A stretch of DNA of 64,000 nucleotides from Kalaharituber pfeilii. Its lineage: Eukaryota > Ascomycota > Pezizomycetes > Pezizales > Pezizaceae. Position 1 is the stretch's first letter, and each line of letters starts with the position of its first letter. Where the stretch lies: assembly GCA_015179045.1 (NCBI GenBank), contig WHUZ01000014.1, forward strand, positions 992,001 through 1,056,000. Reading direction: 5' to 3'. A model generated the notes under the pieces. It was not told the origin of the DNA and made no database searches. It saw only the letters and a program-made list of their open reading frames with translations. Positions 12,126 to 23,754 of this stretch are shown here, piece after piece. The translations under genes and the position numbers were made by a program.

Positions 12126-15100
12126 TCAAACCCCCCCAAATGTCATTATCCCCAGCTCTCCTCCCTCTGGTACCCACCCTTCCTTCGCAGCCCCGGCCTC
12201 CCCCACCTCAAACTCCCCTCCGACCCCCTCACATAATAGCCCTAAGTCCTTCCCAACTTTAACACCTGACACGAGGCCCCCTTCCTCTCTACCATGCATC
12301 ACCCCCACTAGCCTCTTCTCCGGCTCTCTCCACTCGGCCCACCAATCTTCGTAAACCATCTGTCTTCCTGCCTCCCAATCCACACCCTCCCTATAAAACT
12401 CCCCACTCATCTTCTTCATGTTCCGGAGCTCAGCCAGAAATTGTCTAAGCTCGCACCGGAAACAGTATTCCCCTGCTTCCTGTACCTCCCCCTTACTACT
12501 GCCCAAACTGTTCACGCCCAAGCTCTTCCAATTGTTTACATCCCAGCCCCTCTGTCGCCTTCTGAACAACCTGAACGCCCCCACGCAAGGCAGCGCATCA
12601 ACCACCGTCTTCCGCATCTTATTCTCCCTTTCATAACACTCCCCACAGAGCCCGCGCCGGCAGAGCGTACACCGATTGCCACAGCACTCACCACACATCA
12701 TCTCCCCGCATCCTCCACACCTATCCCAGTCCCAGCCCTCCGAAAACACGTGCGCGCGACCCTTTGTACACACTCCGCAAACCGTCTTTTTGCAAAATCC
12801 GCATGTGGTGTAGATGGCGACGGGGTGCAGTCCTTGCTCAGCCATGTAGGTAGGAAACCGGGGCAAGGTTTTGAGAAGGAGGGATTGGAAGGAGGGATGG
12901 TGTGGCGGGCGGCCGGAGTAGGCTTTTCCGGTTGGGAAATCAAAGATCTCGGCTGGGGGACCATGAGGTGAGGGTGAAAAATCCGTGGATGGCGCCGTAG
13001 ATTGAGATTTGTATTTAGAGGTTTTGGAGGTTTTGGATACCTTGGGGCGCGGAGTGGAGGCATTTGAAGTATTGGAGCTCAACACGGAATGTGCATCTTC
13101 ATCGTGCTCGTGGTACGGGTGGAAGCTGGTGCCACTCTCACCCAACTCCTTGCCTAGTATCAATCTCGTTCCACCATTATCCTCGTGCCCTTCTCCATCC
13201 TCTTCCTGGTTATGCATCTCCTCATCCTCATTCTCCTCATACCCCTCCCACGCCGTTTTCTCAAACATCACCTCCTCCAGGTCGTTCATCGCCTCCCCTA
13301 CATCCACTCCGCCACCTCCATTCTTCTCCCTCTCCATCTCAAACCTCACTCTTTCCCTAATCTTTCTCAATTGTTTCACCACCTCCGACACTGTGGTCGT
13401 ATACCTTGTCCCCAAGTCTCCCCAATCTACCGTATCGTCGTCACCACTATCTGGCTTACTTTCGACTGTCCACGCCTCAGGCGGCTCTAGAAACTCATGG
13501 GACAAATCGGCAAGCGTGTCGATGTAAAGGTCCTCCCAATGGTGTTGTAAATCCTCCTTAGTTAGGTTCTTGTAGTCATCCATGACGTGGTCCGACTCGA
13601 GCTTGATGCCGTTGGGGTAGCAAAGGTTACAGAAGTAGTGCTTGCAATCCGAGCATTGCGTTGTGTATTTGGGTAAACAGGTGGAGCAGAGTGGGCCATG
13701 CTTACGCTGAACACAGGTGTCATAGTGAAGTAGTCGCTTGTTGCGCGGGCACTGATCCCACTGATTGAACATTGTGGGTGGATTTAGACATAACTGGCAG
13801 TAAAAACTGTTTTAATGAGTAAGCCGAGAATGTTTTATAAAAAAGGTAGAAACAGCTGCACTTACTCGCCACATCCCCAACATGTCATATTCAAGTCACA
13901 ATGCTCGCAAATTCCCCCTACACCGCACCCAATCGGCCACGGAATATAATCCTTCTCCACCTGAACCCGCATCTCGCTAGTCCCGCTCTCGCCCTCAGGC
14001 GCATATATATACGGTCTCTCAATTGTTCTCAGCAACCTCGCCATCATCACCCCTCCAACCTCCATTGTCAGGGCCGCGCATTTCTCCTGCTCCTGAACAT
14101 CCTTCATCACCTGCTGCGCACCCAGCACAAACTCAAAGCTAATCTTCGCATCCCTATAGGTAGACACAACTTTGTTGCCTTCCACCTGCCAAATGGGGTC
14201 CAAATCCAGAATTGTAATCAAGAAATTCACATCCCTCGGCCCCGGGTCAGACTCCAGACACCCACAGCATCCACACTTCTTCCCAAACCTGTTCTGGCGG
14301 AGCTTTGAACCCAGTGTGTGGGTGCCTAAAGCTGTATGTCGGTGTATGATAGTATGTAGGGTAAGGTCACCCCCGGATCACCCCTCTTGCGTCGCTCTTC
14401 CTCAACTTTCCACGTAAAGCACCTTATGCCGCTTGCGCAAAAATTAAAATCCAAATCGACTCCCCTCGCCTTACAAAGTGCGATTAACTTGAGCGCTGGA
14501 TGCATCGTCTTAAGCATATGGACTTGCTGCGTCTGTAACCATACGCTGGACATAGATCCGCGTAGCACCTGTCTGTAGCTCATTAGAGCCTCCGCTCTCA
14601 TCGCGTAGGTGACTTTGTCCTCAATGTTCGGGTTGCTACTGCAAATGAGCGGCAGCGTGATGTCAAGATGCTCCTGGACGGTCATGCAGCGATGGAAATT
14701 TACTGTACGGTGCTTGTGCTCATCATTACCTGAGCTGGTGCTGACATAGTAGAAAGGCATCGAAGGTATTTCCACACTCGGATAGATCTAGAGAGGATGT
14801 AAAAAACATCGTGTAAGCAATCACCGGTTAAGGTAATAAAGGGGTTTACCATAGGCTGAGAGCCTGTATGCTGGGTTATGTGACCACAAAAAAAAAGGAA
14901 GAAAAAGAAAAACGTCGGTTAAAAATATAGAGGTAACCAACCTTCAACCACTGGAGTGTTCTCGGCCTTCTTTCCTCTAGCATCTTCAGAAACACTTGAA
15001 GATCAACGTTTGGACAAGCGATTGCACTGAGCCCAATCAATTGCTCATCCAATCTATACATCTGCAAAATGTGGATCAAGTCGTCCCCGGTCACCCCAGT

Positions 15101-16135
15101 GCCATCAATGACCAAGGTTCTCAGGAATCTAAAGTCCCTTGTCAACCCCACCCTCACAAGCTCCGTCAGGGCATGTTCCAGCATCTTAACTAAGTACACC
15201 CCATTAATTTTGTGGTAGAAAAAGTTGTGTGGAAGCGTACTTTCGGCTTTGCACACAGCTGAATTCTCGGAGAAATCAAGACTGTCCCAAAACTCACGAG
15301 GATTGCGAAAACAGAGTTTTTTCATTAAATCCGGGTCGACGACTTTCCTTCCCCCGCCGCTGACGAAGAGTGGAATGGCATCATAGGGAGCAAGCTCCCG
15401 TAGGACCATGAATGTGACTTCACTATCGTAGAGTACGCGGGCGTGCCTCAGTACAGCATCCTCTTCTGCGACCTTGAGAAATGCAAACTCGCGCTGATAT
15501 TGATAAACTCCATCCATCTCCAGCTTTTCACTTGGAGCCTTTGGCCGGTACACACGATAGAGCCAGTTACGGTCTTTAACTAGACAGATATCCAGGAGAT
15601 GCCGAGTATAGTTCTGTTCCATATGCTCCTTGAACATCTTGGATACCCTCCGCAGCGCAAGGACGTCCGGAGTGGGAATGTGCTTGAGCACGGACACCAT
15701 GACGGGATAGCAGCACAAACAGCATTCTAGAGGCGACAGGCCGGGCTGGTATTTGTCGGGACTGGACTTGATGGAGTCTAGTGAATTGACGGAATCGAGG
15801 GAGAGCGTACTTGCGACAGATTCACTGGACACAATCCTTCGCCGGGCATGGGTGAGGTTTGGGGGATGTATCGGTGAGTCAGGAAGAGACATAACACTTG
15901 AGTTGGATACGTGGCGAGAACATGGCTTGGGGCTCCCTTGCCGTGCGGGACTGTTCCCTGAGGAGCATTCGCCAGTGTCCTTCAGAGGCGGGGGAGTGCG
16001 GATGCGGATGCTGCTGCTGCTCCTCGGTGTGTGCCGCGGGGACTCTGAGCGCTCACGGGTGCCCAGGTTTTGAAGGGAGCCATACTGCTTGGATTTGCCC
16101 TTGCGGCGAGGTGAATGCTGGGCGTTGCTTGCCAT
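12126..16135 (-). CDS. F-box plus cysteine-rich (zinc-finger-like) protein, five exons, 1253 aa predicted
   Basis: I rebuilt exons 16135-14942, 14870-14850, 14787-14382, 14325-13866 and 13806-12126. The four introns are 71, 62, 56 and 59 nt, and the joined frame has 1254 codons without a break. Exon 2 is a 21-nt microexon (HTGSQPM). Residues 1-135 are Ser/Pro/Arg-rich and disordered. An F-box-like segment lies near 143-185 (VLKHIPTPDVLALRRVSKMF) and leucine-rich sequence near 335-398. The second half has many CxxC pairs, for example CWGCGDFYCQLC formed across the last intron, and CGFCKKTVCGVC, CGGCGEMMCGEC and CTLCRRGLCGEC further on. An acidic stretch separates the two cysteine clusters. F-box proteins usually recruit substrates to SCF ubiquitin ligases; that role is inferred here. 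No gene symbol is justified. A mini-retroposon sits about 38 bp upstream of the start. Confidence 0.8.
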
Positions 16136-16172
16136 AGGGGGAGGGCGGTGAGGACGGTGAGATGGGGAAGTC

Positions 16173-16207
16173 GAGTATTGATATAAAAAAAAAAAAAAAA
16201 AAAAAAA
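16173..16207 (+). mobile_element. Family A ultra-short retroposon, only 12 unique nt
   Basis: The insertion is GAGTATTGATAT plus about 23 A, flanked by the 14-bp repeat GAGATGGGGAAGTC (16159-16172 and 16208-16221). It matches the last bases of family A. It lies directly upstream of the F-box gene start, in its presumed 5' leader or promoter. Confidence 0.85.
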
Positions 16208-16563
16208 GAGATGGGGAAGTCACGAAGTAGCGAGCTGGCAATACTGGGGCCCGGGGTGGGGTGCTGTGTTGTGAAGAGCAGAAGAAGAGAACGAGGAGGG
16301 GGAGGGGGAGAAGCAGGGCAGGGCCGGTGCCTGCTGCGCCAAGCCACGTCACGTTTGCAAGCGCATGCAGCCTTACCCTGAGTGCAGCACAAATTGCCGT
16401 GTGCCAAGATTCAAGAGTGTACCCGAAGCGTGTATCGACGTTGACTCAGCGTCCATTCCCCAGTCCCTGGGACTTCCTCCCCGATTATATTAATACCACT
16501 GTCTATCCCGTTGACGGTTGCCCCAGCCTCAATACGTAGTCGCATTCAACTGACCCGTCGGTC

Positions 16564-17168
16564 ACCACCGCCACCTCCACCAAAGCCACAGGCGGTACCA
16601 CCAGCGTCACCATCTCCACCACCGCCCCCGAGGAGCGCGACGAAGGGGAAGAAGAGGACACTTCCTCCTGTGGGGATTCCGAAGCCGATGCCAAAGCCGA
16701 AGGTCAGGACCGGCATCGTTGTACATGGGGTTGCGTTGAGGAGGGACTTAGGGAAGGTACAACGATGGCTGGGAGAGGACAACAAGGACCTGAAGAAGAT
16801 TGTTGGGGTTCGCTGGTTAAGAAGGAAAGACTTACTGGTTGGGGAAGGAAAGAAGACGAGTTCGGTAGTAGTTTTTCTGGAGGATCAGCAGGACGTCGAC
16901 AGGGTCAGGCTCGGAGGAAGATGGTTGAGGGCGTGCCGGTATGAAGCCGAAAGGGGACGGGGGTGAGGTAGACTGCTGGCCGCTTTCCCTCCCGCAAGAC
17001 TAATGGAAACAGCGGGAAATACAAGGAGTTAGGATAGGGTTTAGGCTTGGGGTTTTTAGGCGGGAAGCTTCGGTCGTGGAAATTAATTTTCTTTTAATTA
17101 TATAGCACAGTATCGCCATAGCCCTTAGGGCGGCATGCGATTATTGATATAAAAAAAAAAAAAAAAAA
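16564..17168 (+). mobile_element. Non-autonomous LINE derivative (ORF1 part plus family A tail)
   Basis: The element is about 600 bp and starts within a proline-rich ORF1-like region. It continues through a 3' untranslated region and ends with the family A hairpin, TTATTGATAT and 18 A. It is flanked by the direct repeat GACCCGTCGGTC (16552-16563 and 17169-17180). No reverse transcriptase segment is present, so it needs enzymes from elsewhere. It shows that the family A mini-elements are the 3' end of this LINE lineage. Confidence 0.82.
16565..16966 (+). pseudogene. LINE ORF1 (gag-like) C-terminal fragment
   Basis: The open frame has a Pro-rich start, a Lys-rich linker, then GIVVHGVALRRDLGKVQRWL and RLGGRWLRA before the stop. 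The second copy at 28241-28513 shares this segment closely (GIVVHGIALRKDLDKV and KLGGRWLRA). Two diverged copies conserving the protein point to a LINE ORF1 product, a nucleic-acid-binding protein. The frame is open upstream through the target repeat, but that part is flanking DNA, and no start codon of its own is evident. Confidence 0.7.
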
Positions 17169-17181
17169 GACCCGTCGGTCT

Positions 17182-17223
17182 GCCCTGCCTTGGCGAGCAG
17201 CTGCGCGCGGGGTCACGTGACAC

Positions 17224-17253
<30 letters not shown>
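17182..17253 (+). mobile_element. Family B ultra-short retroposon, inserted next to a LINE derivative
   Basis: The unit starts GCCCTGCCTTGGCG, contains CAGCTG and GGGGTCACGTGA, and ends in about 28 A. The direct repeat CCCGTCGGTCT is at 17171-17181 and 17254-17264. It is the same target used by the LINE derivative just upstream, so three copies of this target now exist (16552, 17169 and 17254). Confidence 0.88.
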
Positions 17254-17254
<1 letters not shown>

Positions 17255-17306
17255 CCGTCGGTCTGGCGCCGTAGGGGGCATTATACTGTGCTAGCACTAC
17301 CTAGTA

Positions 17307-17361
17307 GCCCAGCCAGGGCGAATAGCTGCCCGCGGGATTACGTGATGATAAAAAGGAAAAG
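17307..17361 (+). mobile_element. Family B ultra-short retroposon, diverged copy
   Basis: GCCCAGCCAGGGCGAATAGC, then CGCGGGATTACGTGATGA, and an A-rich tail with G substitutions. The perfect 13-bp repeat GCACTACCTAGTA flanks it (17294-17306 and 17362-17374). The element has drifted while the target repeats stayed identical. Confidence 0.85.
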
Positions 17362-17550
17362 GCACTACCTAGTAATTAGCCTAAGGCTTAAATCCCGTTC
17401 TCCAAAACCGTAGCTATAAATCTTTAGGCAAGTTCTTAGGAGCTGTCGCGCAATGCACATTTATTGTACAGCAAACCACTGGGCTGGCACCACTAATACA
17501 ATAGAGTTGCTCCGAGCTGCGGCCTGCACTGGAGAAACTTGAGTGGGTAC

Positions 17551-17612
17551 TTTTTTTTTTTTTTTTTTTTTTTCCACGTGACCCCGCATGCAGCTGTTCG
17601 CCAAGGCAGGGC
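17551..17612 (-). mobile_element. Family B ultra-short retroposon
   Basis: The minus-strand sense starts GCCCTGCCTTGGCG and ends GGGGTCACGTGG plus about 23 A. It is flanked by the 14-bp repeat ACTTGAGTGGGTAC (17537-17550 and 17613-17626). The 5' end is the same as in other B copies. Confidence 0.9.
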
Positions 17613-18010
17613 ACTTGAGTGGGTACGAGGGTTGTATGTTCTAGTCCAAGTAGACTCTTGCTCCATAAACAAGCCTAGTACGTGGTCACGCTAGTGCATC
17701 TTGCTAAAGTAAAGGATTTCACCACACAATTCTACGCGGATTCAAAGTTGGCAATATCGAACAATACCAAGATCCAGTGCTGGGAGCGGGCCAAGGGAAT
17801 TTGCATCTTCGTCATAAGCCCATGAACTATTGTCGCAGTTATACAAGTCAGAGCAGTGCCAAGTCGGCTGCAGTCATCGGAAGTGATAGACATTGGGTTC
17901 TGGAGCGATATGAACAGCAGTCAGAAGCTGAACCCACCAAGGCCGCTGCAGCCAGGTGGTCATGGAAGATTGGGCTTTACAGACGACTAGCTGGAGTCAT
18001 GAGCTACGTT

Positions 18011-18059
18011 TTTTTTTTTCACGTAACCCCACGTACAGGCTACAAGCCTATGACAGGTA
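18011..18059 (-). mobile_element. Family C ultra-short retroposon
   Basis: The minus-strand sense starts TACCTGTCATAGGC, has the small inverted pair AGGC/GCCT around a 5-nt loop, then GGGGTTACGTGA and about nine A. The 13-bp repeat CATGAGCTACGTT flanks it (17998-18010 and 18060-18072). It is related to family B through its CCTGYCAT start and GGGGTTACGTGA end. Confidence 0.85.
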
Positions 18060-18072
18060 CATGAGCTACGTT

Positions 18073-18663
18073 GATTGGTTGAATATATGGACGTCATACT
18101 GGCACAGGTGCCTAGCACCCAAGTAGGAACGAATGATTTGGGGCTATAAAAGTAGTAAATTCCAACTTTGAAAAATACAATACAATCCTCACATCTAAAA
18201 CCCTCTCTCCACACAGGTACCTGATTATCCATCGATCACAAATCCAAATGAGAAAGAAAAAGAAAAAATTAAGACAAAAAGTGAATGAAAGTATGCAGAA
18301 CCGCTAGTGTTCTACTGGAATTACCAGAGCCCGCGTGAACAGCGAAAACAAAAGAAATAGCAATGTTACAGAGAAATTAGGACAATGACAAGAAAACAAG
18401 CAGAAGGGAAAAACTAGAAAAGAACCCATTCAAACGCGTCAAACCCATCCATTAGTACAGTGCCAATTTCTGAGTCTTCCAATCCTCAGGATGCTTTGCC
18501 AGTAAACCGATTCGCGACTCGGCCCCTTCGACTCACACAAGTCGATTCCCTAACCTTCCTTTTTTTTTATCACGACTTCTCTCCTTGGTCCCTCTCAAAC
18601 ACCGTCCCAAATCCCAGCTTGAGGAATCACCCCAAGGGAGTGAGGCACATGCTGCAATGGCAT
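18073..18663. other. 3' flank of the hydrophobin gene, no other gene
   Basis: This is A-rich, gene-free sequence downstream of the hydrophobin gene (minus strand). It probably holds that gene's 3' untranslated region, but no polyadenylation site can be assigned with confidence. A plus-strand frame at 18460-18777 is an antisense shadow. Confidence 0.4.
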
Positions 18664-19024
18664 TTATACGCCAAGCTGAGTGCACTGGAGATTCAAATTA
18701 ATAAGACCCGATTGTTGGTTACTGCAACAGGCGACGTTCTGGACATTGGAGCACTGGTCGACTGTGAGTTCGGGTGAGTCAGCTGTCATGGTAAAGTAGG
18801 GAGCTTCAAGTCTCTAGAATACCGCTTCACTTACCAACGAGGATTTGGAGGCATCCAAGACCAAGGAGGCCGCCAAGTAAGCCGCCAGATTGGAGACCCC
18901 CATTGCAGCAGTGGAGGCTGCTGCCGGCGCTGCATACGTCTCCGGTTCTCTTTTCGACCGGCACAGGTGAGGCGAGAGTGACAGCAACAGTGGCCGCAGC
19001 GATGAAGAGAGTAGAGAATTGCAT
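18664..19024 (-). CDS. Hydrophobin, two exons, 102 aa
   Basis: Exon 1 is 19024-18835 and exon 2 is 18782-18664, with a 52-nt GTAAGT..CAG intron. The joined frame has 103 codons. Residues 1-19 form a signal peptide (MQFSTLFIAAATVAVTLAS), followed by an EKR Kex2-like site. The eight cysteines follow the hydrophobin order C, CC, C, C, CC, C. Their spacings of about 7, 17, 15, 7 and 13 residues are closer to class I than class II. A Gly/Leu-rich loop lies between the third and fourth cysteines. Hydrophobins are secreted and assemble into amphipathic films on spores, hyphae or fruit bodies. A TATATAAG box lies about 165 bp upstream of the start. Confidence 0.9.
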
Positions 19025-19188
19025 TTTGCAGTTAAGAGAAATAGATGAGCGAGTCGATTAAAAGAGGTAGAAGGAGCTTTGTGATCTTGTTGCTGTTAGG
19101 TGTGAGGATTGATGGGTTGCTCTGGATGCTTTGGAGGGATGCTGTGTTGGATGGAGAAGAGGTGCTCGAAGGTGGGAACTGATGTGCC

Positions 19189-19197
19189 CTTATATAG
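19189..19197 (-). promoter_or_regulatory. TATA box of the hydrophobin gene
   Basis: The minus-strand sequence CTATATAAG lies about 165 bp upstream of the hydrophobin ATG. A strong TATA box suits a highly regulated structural gene. The DUF1479 gene has a similar one at a similar distance. Confidence 0.6.
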
Positions 19198-22100
19198 ACG
19201 ATGTCCTCACCGCTTATAGACCTCTGCGAGCAGGATGTAAACAAAAGGGGTAGGTAATTCTTGTTACCTGCCTGCAAGCAAAGCGGCCTACAAGGTTACA
19301 GATTGAGTGGCTTTTCAGCTGTACAGCCTTCTGGTTTTCGCCATCATGTGCCGTCTCTGCTGGGAGTCATTTCCGTTACGTTCCTGACGCTCCTTGCCGT
19401 TTTCAGATAAATTGAGTTGGCCCAGTAGATCAGGAATTGCCGACTTTATTTGTTGGTTTTTACAGTGCATTTGCATTAGTTGCCGCTCATAGGGCATGAG
19501 GTTGCATTTCCTGATTTTGGAATCGCTTCCCGACCTTACTTCTACCCAGGACGTTGTTTGAGCATCATTCACTTATCCACAGATGCACCCATATTATTCT
19601 TATCAAATAACACCTTCATGAGAGCATGCAGTTTCAGGAAATATGCTCAATGCTACTCTTGTAGATGCTTTTACGATGACCAAAACAAAGCTTTAAGTTT
19701 TGTGATCAGTACCCGCAAGTTATAATAAGGTTTTGTCTTACAGGCAGATATTGTGCTGTAACATCTTATCTGGCCGTGAGGGACAATGTTATCTGTTTGA
19801 TTAGGCCTGATGATAGAAAAGTCTGGGTCTGGTGCCGCTACTTCAGGGCTCCTAAGCTCCTAAGCTATTTCCCGCCTCCTAAAAAAAAAATACGTATATG
19901 CCCACCGGTTGCAAGGCGGAGCTACATCTGCGATGATATTAAGTCCAGAAGATTAAATGCAGGAAACAATTAAAAGTCTGCAAACCGACCAAGCCTGCTC
20001 TGTTCAATCTTCCATGGGTCTCCTGTTACATTCGTGTAACAGCCTCCGCTTGGAGCAATTCCAAGTCAGGAAACTTCTGCTGCTGCCCAATTTGTCAAGC
20101 TTTTGAGCGGGCAAATTGCTTGCAGCTACTATGCTTGTCGTACACACTGTCGGGCGTCGTACGGCGCTGCGGGTGCAAAGAGCGGAACGCTGATAAAAGC
20201 AAAGTCTTAAAAAAAAATTGATCGAATGATCTCGGCTTTTATCTCGGCTTTTATCTCTACTTGATAACCTTAGAGATAACTGCATCCACATAACTTACAT
20301 ACACTACATCTTAATCTATATCCTTGAACACACATATTCGGATCGTACCATGACCAAAGTCCAAGTCTACCGTACATTTAGTCACTGAGAGGAAATTCTG
20401 TTGATCTTTGCCAAGATTAATCACGACGCACAAAACATGTACCGATTTATTTCAGTGGACTGATTTTGTTAGATACGATGATCACTTGCAACTTGGATTC
20501 ATTCGCAATATATTGGGGCTCCCTGCCAATACACGTATTCATACCAACAAGGAAAGTATTTGAGAAATTTTCGCAAAGAGTAGCTTTGGCTTTTGCTTTG
20601 AATTACGCACTTCTAGTTATTAGCCTCTTCCCCAGGACTCTGGGATACGTAACAAAGTTTAGTAACCGTAACTTGGTAGGCCAGGAATTATCTTAAATTA
20701 ATTAAATTAAAAAATTTTCAGTTAATTAGTTTGACAGGTGCTGCCGTTAATAGTAGCTCGTCCCGCTTATTTGACCTCTTCAGGTGATAGTTACACAAAG
20801 CATACAGATGAGGCTAGCCCTCTATGGGTAGCCAAGCCAGATTACTTACATTATTGTAAACCAGGCTATTATATCGAACCACGGTATAGAGCCCAATTAG
20901 TCAATATGAATTTTAATTAGGTTCACGAGATCTGCTACCTTTTACCGAAATTGTACTATAATTATGCTAACAGATATTGTCCCATGCGCCACTGAGGCAA
21001 GGGGGGCTTTTCATATCAATTTTCAAATGGCACGCTCAAGACGAGCTATAGAAGTGATTATCGGTAAAAACCAAACACACATGCATAGCAACACAATGTT
21101 CATTACGGCCAGTTGAACCTGACATCCTGGCCACTTCCTTAACCTCCAGCTCGCTACACTCACGCTGAAATTGACGAAGTGCAATCCCCAGTCTCGTTTA
21201 TACCACACTACTACGATCCAGTGTTCAGTTCAACGTGCAGTCCATCGCTCAGCCCAATACTCAGTCCGGTGTCTACTTAAATCCGGTTCGATGAAGCGTA
21301 GAACACGAGAGCGAGGAATGGGAAAGGCAGAGAGGAACAGGGTAGGCTTGGGCCGATTATGTTCCGACTGGGCCGCCTGAGCCCTTGGGCTAAAGTGCGC
21401 CGCGCACTCAACAGTAAGAACTGATATGTGAATATACTTATGAGGATAATGGGTCTGGAGACGTGTAGAGAAATGCATGACCGTAAATTCGAAAAAAAAA
21501 CTATTCTATGCAACTGTAGTTTCCTCATTTGATTTCTTGAAACCCATCGAAGTGTTATCCGCTTGTAATTTCAATTATTGCAGCACACGCTCCATCTCTT
21601 CAGCGTCACCAAACTCAATGGTACCAGATTGCAGTTGTTACTTTTGGCATTCAATGCCCTCAATCACCTCCCCACCTTTAAACTAACAGATGAACGTACT
21701 TACATGAGTTCCCCATGGTATTGCCGGGCGAGCTTTATCGTCATATGAGGTATATGATTACTACCTTTTGCAGTAATTTCTTCATTGTACAAAATCATAT
21801 TTAGAACACCAACTCGACGGGCTATTGGCCCACGTAACCAGGCGGCCCAGTCAGACTGTTGGAGGACCAGGTTAGTCCAGTCCATTCAGTCCATTGATTG
21901 AAACAGCCTGAATGATGCAGACCATGGTCTGGGACGGACTGCGGCTAGACCGACTAGTCCTCCCGCAGTCGCATTGTGTGTTACAGATCTACGATAATGT
22001 AGCTAAAGTGAGGCTGTAACGTAGGACAACGCCTAAGCTTGACCACTTCAGCAAGGTCCAGAGAAAAGCATCCATTTTGCCTCTGAGGCAACCTGGAATC

Positions 22101-23272
22101 TTGCTTAATGAAGTTGCTTCTGAGAAGAATATGTCATTGCCTTGTACAAAACTTGACCCATATAATACATTGCTGCTTGATATCATCTAGATACAAGTTC
22201 TTGAAAGGTAAGTAACGATGTTTCCAACAGGGGGCATCAAGCTTACCCTGAGCACAAGCTTGACTGAAATAGGTACATTCTACAGGATGCGCAAACCAGC
22301 TCCAACAAGATTAAACCAGCCCACTACAATTAATATCAATCAGGCTCTAGCTTCCTGCCGCGTACCCTACTCCCCCCTCACCTGGAACTTCCCGGGACCA
22401 ATTATTACTATATTCCCGCGTCTGTCACCCCAGCTCGTAGTACCCATAATACTTGCTATCAATTTGATCTCGTCTGATGCCGTGTGGTACATGATACTAG
22501 TACTTACCTAGTAGTTTCTGTAATACTTTAATTCTGTTATCCCAGCACTCCATAACTTTATACTTAGGTACCTACGCTGACATACAATCCACATTTTATT
22601 TTAGAAAACTGCAGAGCCGGGACGATTTGCTAGTCCTAAATAAACTTGCTCCTGTCTACCTGCATTGTGTACTCTACGGCAGGGATGTTGAGTAGGCACG
22701 GAGATAACACAGTAGTGGTTGCCACTGAACAACTGGGAATGACTATCAGAAGGTACCAGAGAAACTACACCAACCAAACTAGGGAGGTGTCGTGAGGTAC
22801 CCCTTTACCCTCGCCATATTTATTGGTACATAACCTGAATTACCACGAATATGTCCCTACACAACATTGCATACGCATATCAACTGTACCTGCAACATGC
22901 CCTCTCTAAGTCAACGAGCAGTAATGCAACAGGTGCTTACGAGTGACATAAAAGCTATCATGACATTCATGATTTTAATTCAGACTCAGACTCCAATTTA
23001 AATTTGAAGAAAATTCATGTGTGATGAAGACAAATATGAATAGGATATGTGTACGTTATTTGTGTAGATACGCATTTATCGTAACGTCACTTAGTCAGCA
23101 GTCGCATGAAATCTGAGATGGTTACGAGACCTAGCCTCGGGACCTTCAGGGTCTTGGCAGATGTATTACGTACTTAAATAAGACAATACTAGCAATTCAA
23201 GTGGTAGTTGATATGACAGCATGGAATGCTTTAGAGACGACCATGACTTGTTTCACGGTAAAATTTTTCATA
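19198..23272. other. Four-kilobase stretch without a recognised gene
   Basis: No open frame here has a domain, signal peptide or convincing splice structure. The sequence is AT-rich in parts (around 20690-20730 and 20940). No oligo(A) mini-retroposon with target repeats was found in this stretch, unlike the flanking regions. Confidence 0.45.
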
Positions 23273-23515
23273 TGGTTGGGGACATCTATACGCGGAGTGG
23301 GGGCTTGATGACTAAGCACTAGTTATGTAGTAATTTGTGCATGCACTGTTCTACCCCCCACTTTCAAACTGTCGCATCGATTTGGTTTCCTTCCACTTGC
23401 TCACCCCACCACCCTGCTACTCTCGCTGCTGCTCCCCCTATACCAGTTGGACCTCCACTGCATACTGCTCCTCATATACCTGTTGCATCGGTCGTAAATA
23501 TCAGTTGCACATATC

Positions 23516-23572
23516 GGTCGCTGAAGCGGTCGCTGAAGCGGTCGCTCAATCCGTCGCTCAATCGGTCGGTCC
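23516..23572. repeat. Short tandem repeat, ~13-bp unit (CGGTCGCTGAAG-like)
   Basis: Four to five imperfect copies of a GGTCGCT-based unit, the first two followed by GAAGC and the next by CAATC. It lies inside the TIR element. Confidence 0.75.
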
Positions 23573-23697
23573 TGCAACCTGTTCACCCACCCTGTCGCTT
23601 GAATTAAAGAATTAATAAAATCGTTTTTATTATCATTGCTTGCGTACGCATATAGTGAAGGGTTAACTTATGGTACTAAGGAGTTTCATTCACATAT

Positions 23698-23754
23698 CTC
23701 TCCATAGCCCATAGGGCGGCATGCGAGTAATGATATAAAAAAAAAAAAAAAAAA
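23698..23754 (+). mobile_element. Family A ultra-short retroposon nested in a TIR element
   Basis: It starts CTCTCCATAGCCCATAGGGC, continues GGCATGCGAGTAATGATAT and ends in 18 A. The 13-bp repeat TTCATTCACATAT flanks it (23685-23697 and 23755-23767). It is inserted within the TIR element and so is younger than it. Confidence 0.9.

Noticed and set aside
12441..13527. Several plus-strand frames of 100-176 aa
   Set aside because: They are antisense shadows of the last exon of the F-box/cysteine-rich gene.
18460..18777. 105-aa plus-strand frame
   Set aside because: It is antisense to exon 2 of the hydrophobin gene.
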